Source of the DNA: Clostridia bacterium
GTDB taxonomy: Bacteria; Bacillota; Clostridia; Oscillospirales; Ruminococcaceae
DNA: 64,000 nucleotides
Direction of reading: 5' to 3'
NCBI GenBank assembly: GCA_009929695.1
Contig: RZZW01000007.1
Coordinates: 1 to 64,000, forward strand
Shown here: in pieces, positions 60,362-64,000 of the stretch
Numbering within the stretch: position 1 is the stretch's first letter
Layout of the letters: each line of letters opens with the position of its first letter
Notes under the pieces: generated by a model
Told to the model about the DNA's origin: nothing
Seen by the model: the letters and a program-made list of their open reading frames with translations, nothing else
The model's database searches: none
Program-made: the position numbers and the translations under genes

Positions 60362-61200
60362 ATGAAAATCGTGTATTTTGGCTCGGATGTCTTTTTAAAT
60401 GTATTTAGCTTCTTAATGCAAAAAATGAAATACTTGCACTTTACACCTATCATCAGGATGAAGATTATTTTAACGAAGAAAATATAGTCGCTATGGCAAG
60501 AGTGCATAATATCCCCGTGCATTATCACACTATGGAAAGCAACGAGATGCAAAGGTGGATAGACGAGGGCTGCGAGCTGTTTTTTGTCGCAGAATATAGC
60601 CACAAGCTTCCGGTTTTGGCAGACGTCAGATTTAAGGGCGTAAATATTCACAGCTCCCGCCTTCCGCAGGGGCGCAGCTATTACCCCATTGAATGCGCTA
60701 TGGAGCGCCAGCTTGACGAGACAGGCGTCACGCTTCACAAGCTTGCGTCAACTATCGACAGCGGAGATATCTTGGCGCAGCGCAGCTATCCTATCGAGCA
60801 AAACGACGACAGCATATACATATACCTTAAAAGTGCGCAAAATGCTCTTGAAATGACAAAAAAGGTCATGGCGGATTTTGAAAAAGCATGGCGCACAGCA
60901 ACGCCGCAGCAGCAAAGCCAGCCATACTGGAAGCGCCCAAGCGCAGAGCTGATGACTATTAACCACAACATGACTGTTGCTCAGGCGAAGGAAATATACC
61001 GCCGATACAACAAAATGTCAGTTGTAATAATCAACGGTAGGCTTTATTATATCGACGGCTTTTCAACCGGAAATGTAATAATCGAGAGCGGCGACAAAAA
61101 TATTATTTTTGTGCACAAAAAGCGCATTTTATATGGGCTTAAGGACGGCCACGTAAGGCTTGACATCGACGCAATGCCGGCAGAAAAGAGGGTAATATGA
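60362..61200 (+). pseudogene. Formyltransferase-like protein (one frameshift as read)
   Basis: ATG 60362 with AAGGAAAG upstream reads MKIVYFGSDVFLNVFSFLMQKNEILALYTYHQDEDYFNEE, then TAG at 60485; one extra A near 60480-60482 restores NIVAMARVHNIPVHYHTMES and a frame open to 61200, about 280 residues. Formyl_trans_N motifs follow: VNIHSSRLPQGRSYYPIECAM (Asn, His of the catalytic triad) and STIDSGDIL (Asp), then a C-terminal OB-like domain (YRRYNKMSVVIINGRLYYIDG). Related to methionyl-tRNA and UDP-sugar formyltransferases; the context argues for another acceptor. The stop overlaps the next start (ATGA). Confidence 0.75.
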
Positions 61201-62945
61201 ATAAATTCGGAAAACGTCAAGGCAAAATGCAGCATAAATTCATCATCGGACTTTTGGTGCTTGGCGTGGGGCTCAGTGTTGTTGTCAGCATTGTTATTGC
61301 AAATTATTACCGCTCAAGCATGGAGGAATATTATTCAAAAGTAGCCTTCAACGAGGCGGAAATTGCGGCTGATACAATAGACGGCGACAAAATCGCAGGC
61401 TATGCTAAAACGCTTGAAAAAGACGATTACTATTACCAAATAAACGATTATCTGCTCAAAATTAAAAATACAGTCGGCTTAGAATATTTCTATGTCGTCA
61501 TTCCCGAAGAGGAGCAGATGTATTATATCTGGGACGCAGGCACCGAGGAAGAGGGCGGAATTTGTGAGCTTGGTACATACGAGGATTATTACGGCGACGG
61601 CCATCAAATAATGCGCGGTGCGTTTTTAAACCCAGGCGAAAAAACTATCCTCATCACAAACAATGACGAATATGGATATCTCGCGTCAGCCTATGTCGCT
61701 ATTTTAGATTCAAACGGAAACGCTGTGGCACTGTCCTGCATAGACATATCCATGGATATGATAAATGAGCAGATCTCTCAATTTCTTATAACTGTTGTGC
61801 TCTTTATAGCGGGTATTATAGTGCTGTTTATTGCAGGGTATTATATAATGCTGCGCAAAACAGTCCTTGATCCCATCGCCCGCCTTAATCGTGCCGCCAA
61901 ATCTATCGACGGTGAGGACTTAGAGGCGCTTTCTACCTTGCAGGTGGATATAAGAACAGGCGACGAGCTTGAATATTTGTCGGAGTCGTTTGAGCATATG
62001 GCGCACGACCTTTGCAGATATATCACTAACCTCACCGACGTCACAGCCGAGAAGGAGCGCATAGGCACGGAGCTCAACGTTGCAACAAAAATCCAAGCGT
62101 CGATGCTGCCGTGCATTTTCCCCGCGTTCCCAGAAAGAGACGAATTTGACATCTACGCCTCCATGACCCCCGCAAAGGAGGTCGGCGGTGACTTCTACGA
62201 CTTCTTCCTTGTCGATGACGACCATCTTGCTATGGTCATGGCGGACGTTTCAGGCAAGGGCGTTCCGGCGGCGCTGTTTATGGTCATCGCAAAACGCTTC
62301 TCAAAAACAGCGCCCAAGCGGGCATTTCGCCAAAGGCGGTGCTTGAAAAGGTGAATAATCAGCTCTGCGAAACAAACGAAGCCGAGATGTTTCTCACCGT
62401 TTGGCTCGGCATTCTTGAGATATCAAGCGGCAAAATGATTTGCGCAAACGCAGGGCACGAATATCCCGCGATAGCTCGCAAGGGCGGAGAATTTGAGCTT
62501 ATACACGACAAGCATGGCTTCGTGCTAGCGGGCATGGCGGGCGCTCGCTACCGCGAATACGGGCTTCAGCTTAACGAGGGCGACAGATTATTTGTCTATA
62601 CAGATGGCGTTGCGGAGGCGACAGACGCGCATAACGAGCTGTTCGGCACCGACCGCATGCTTGCCGCGCTGAATAAAACCCTCAATGAAAACAGCGAGAA
62701 GCGGCTCATCATCGTTAAAAATGAAGTCGATGCCTTCGTCGGCAGCGCACGCGGTGATGCTGCGCTTCATAGACAACGGCAAAGCCTACGACCCAACAGA
62801 GCAAAAAGAGCCTGATATTACCCTCTCCGCCGATGAGAGAGAAATAGGCGGCCTCGGAATATTTATGGTCAAAAAATTCATGGATAAAGTTGAGTATACA
62901 AGACACGAAAATAAAAATGTGCTCACGTTGACGAAATATAGGTAA
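61197..62945 (+). pseudogene. SpoIIE-type PP2C phosphatase with sensor and RsbW-like C-terminus (frameshift and deletion as read)
   Basis: From ATG 61197: helix (about 17-37), extracellular sensor of about 155 residues, second helix (about 196-218), HAMP (LDPIARLNRAAKSIDGED), then PP2C SpoIIE domain with LNVATKIQASMLP, AKEVGGDFYDFF and MADVSGKGVPAALFM. A missing base in the A4 run at 62291-62294 shifts the frame; the next frame continues TLLKNSAQAGISPKAVLEKV, NAGHEYPAI and GDRLFVYTDGVAEA to FVGSA near 62745. There the PP2C end is cut, and a third frame gives only the end of an HATPase_c_2 domain (MLRFIDNGKAYDP, GGLGIFMVKKFMD). Roughly 100 residues are missing at that point. Confidence 0.75.
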
Positions 62946-62990
62946 ATAAAAATGCGCCCAACCGGCAACTGTAAATTTACTTTAAACTAG

Positions 62991-63069
62991 CGGGCGATTC
63001 GTGAATCGCCCCTACTGTTTGCCGCAAATTCGCGGTAAACGGTAGGGGCGGATTCAATATCCGCCCGCC
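62991..63069. repeat. GTAGGGGCG-type palindromic repeat
   Basis: GCGGGCGATTCGTGAATCGC with CCCTAC at the left, GTAGGGGCGGATTCAATATC and CGCCCGC at the right; compare 30157 and 41391. First of three repeat elements filling 62946-63253. Confidence 0.8.
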
Positions 63070-63088
63070 AGTTATGCGCGAATTTTGT

Positions 63089-63113
63089 GGCACGCCGGGT
63101 CGTCGTGCCCTAC
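63089..63113. repeat. GGCACG hairpin element
   Basis: GGCACG and CGTGCC pair around CCGGGTCGT, followed by CTACG; like the GGGCGCG hairpin at 34159. Confidence 0.6.
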
Positions 63114-63176
63114 GCACATTGTAGGGAGGACATACATGGCATCCGAAACCATTGGTTTGTGCAAATTCACGATACA

Positions 63177-63253
63177 CCGTAGGGCGGGGGCTTGCTCCCG
63201 CCGTTCCAACCGCAAGCCGTAAGTTTCGGCGGGAGCAAGCCCCCGCCCTACGG
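63177..63253. repeat. CCGTAGGGCGGGGGC long inverted repeat
   Basis: CCGTAGGGCGGGGGCTTGCT at the left and its exact complement at the right (AGCAAGCCCCCGCCCTACGG), continuing CCCGCCG/CGGCGGG inward; 77 bp with a small centre. Probably same broad family as the GTAGGGGCG elements. Confidence 0.85.
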
Positions 63254-63332
63254 TGAACATTGTGAATTTATGTGAACCAAGCTTGTCAATGTAAAAACAC
63301 ACATATTGCACAAAAAATATTTATAATTTTTA

Positions 63333-63374
63333 ACTAGTATACTAGTAGACAAGAACGCCGCACAATGATATACT
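63333..63374 (+). promoter_or_regulatory. uxuA promoter with palindromic operator
   Basis: ACTAGTATACTAGT (63333-63346) is a perfect 14 bp palindrome resembling GntR/FadR-type uronate operators. It touches TAGACA (-35, 63346-63351), which is 17 bases before TATACT (-10, 63369-63374). The arrangement suits repression of uxuA by a GntR regulator encoded elsewhere. Confidence 0.6.
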
Positions 63375-63460
63375 GAATATGCAAAACCCACTTTAAGCAA
63401 TCTAAACAAAAAATCGACCGCCCTTTTCACAATTATCAATTTTTAATGAGGTGTACGCTT

Positions 63461-64000
63461 ATGAAAATGACATTCAGATGGTACGGCGAGGACAGCGACA
63501 CAATCACGCTGCGCCAAATCAAACAAATCCCCGGCATGACAGGTCTTATGGGCTTGCTAGACTACAAGGCGGCAGGCGAGGTATGGACAGAGGAAGAAAT
63601 CAAAACCTACATGGATAACGTGCACAAAGCCGGCCTTGAGTGCGAGGTTATCGAGAGCGTTAACGTCCACGAGGACATCAAAATGGGTCTGCCCACGCGC
63701 GACAAATACATCGAAAACTACATAATCACAATCCGCAACCTCGCAAAATACGGCGTAAAGGTCATCGTTTACAACTTTATGCCGGTGCTCGACTGGCTGC
63801 GCACAGATTTAGCTCGCGAAATCCCCGAGGACGGCTCAAACAGCCTTTATTTCGACGAAAAAGAGCTTGGCGAAATGTCACCGCTCGACATCGTTCGCAA
63901 AACAGCCGAAAGCTCAGAAGGCTTCACACTTCCCGGCTGGGAGCCTGAGCGCCTTGCACAGCTTGAGACTACATTAAAGCAGTATGAGAGCATCACACCG
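63461..64000 (+). CDS. uxuA: Mannonate dehydratase (5' part, cut by window end)
   Basis: First 180 codons. ATG 63461 with GAGGTGTACGCTT. Starts [33 protein letters not shown] and contains [27 protein letters not shown] and [17 protein letters not shown], characteristic of UxuA (about 350-360 residues in full). Converts D-mannonate to 2-keto-3-deoxygluconate with Fe/Mn. Same pathway as uxaC at 39936; both lie away from each other with separate promoters. Confidence 0.95.
   Translation, partial: MKMTFRWYGEDSDTITLRQIKQIPGMTGLMGLLDYKAAGEVWTEEEIKTYMDNVHKAGLECEVIESVNVHEDIKMGLPTRDKYIENYIITIRNLAKYGVKVIVYNFMPVLDWLRTDLAREIPEDGSNSLYFDEKELGEMSPLDIVRKTAESSEGFTLPGWEPERLAQLETTLKQYESITP

Noticed and set aside
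30157-63253. CRISPR array from the repeated palindromes
   Set aside because: Copies are kilobases apart, differ in length and have no regular spacers; no cas genes.

Overview
The window reads as chromosome of an uncultured, probably gut-dwelling, anaerobic Clostridia (Oscillospiraceae/Ruminococcaceae-like). Evidence: Gram-positive lipoprotein signals on the ABC binding proteins, strong AGGAGG-type ribosome sites, YesM/YesN-type two-component genes, a SpoIIE-type phosphatase, a DUF3842 protein, a flavin reductase-rubredoxin fusion, an Fe-S L-serine dehydratase and many interspersed palindromic repeats. This placement is inference. No rRNA, tRNA, CRISPR array, origin or complete insertion sequence was seen.

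Layout. 0-2 kb: transposase remnant and a HipA-like kinase/antitoxin pair. 2-5.2 kb: Dabb protein, an AraC regulator fused to a glycosidase-like domain, and a truncated sugar-ABC ATPase. 5.6-16.3 kb: AT-rich pectin/galacturonide locus resembling Bacillus lpl/yes loci: serine hydrolase, sensor kinase, response regulator, CUT1 ABC importer, GH4 glycosidase and a beta-propeller protein. 16.3-28.3 kb: sugar-catabolic region with a LacI regulator, a ROK regulator with a shared AT palindrome, oxidoreductases, a PGI homologue, a TIM-barrel isomerase and a beta-mannosidase fragment; at least six genes here are broken by truncation, deletion or a stop codon. 28.4-38.7 kb: intact, GC-richer housekeeping-like genes (DUF3842/Fe-ADH, Hrb, ABC exporter, pncB, D,D-carboxypeptidase, glycosyltransferases, RidA). 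38.8-51.5 kb: aldose epimerase, uxaC, a ytr-like ABC operon, CarD, a DUF4405 membrane protein, an aminotransferase, an MBL hydrolase, and garR-garK. 51.8-58.4 kb: a PrpR-type regulator with a degenerate ATPase, ldh plus two membrane proteins, and divergent sdaAB-sdaAA. 58.6-62.9 kb: an unusual operon of a MATE transporter fused to an RsbW-like ATPase domain, a formyltransferase-like enzyme, and a SpoIIE phosphatase that also ends in an RsbW-like domain; all three carry frameshifts or a deletion in this sequence. The window ends inside uxuA.

How it fits together. GH4, the beta-propeller protein, uxaC, uxuA, garR and garK point to use of pectin-derived uronic acids. The sdaAB/sdaAA, ldh and two-membrane-protein block suggests serine to pyruvate to lactate metabolism with an uncharacterised transporter.

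Besides genes, the window holds three families of structured intergenic repeats. The most striking is a set of six elements between 38.6 and 54.0 kb, each with a purine/pyrimidine outer stem enclosing up to three hairpins; hairpin sequences differ between copies while pairing is kept.
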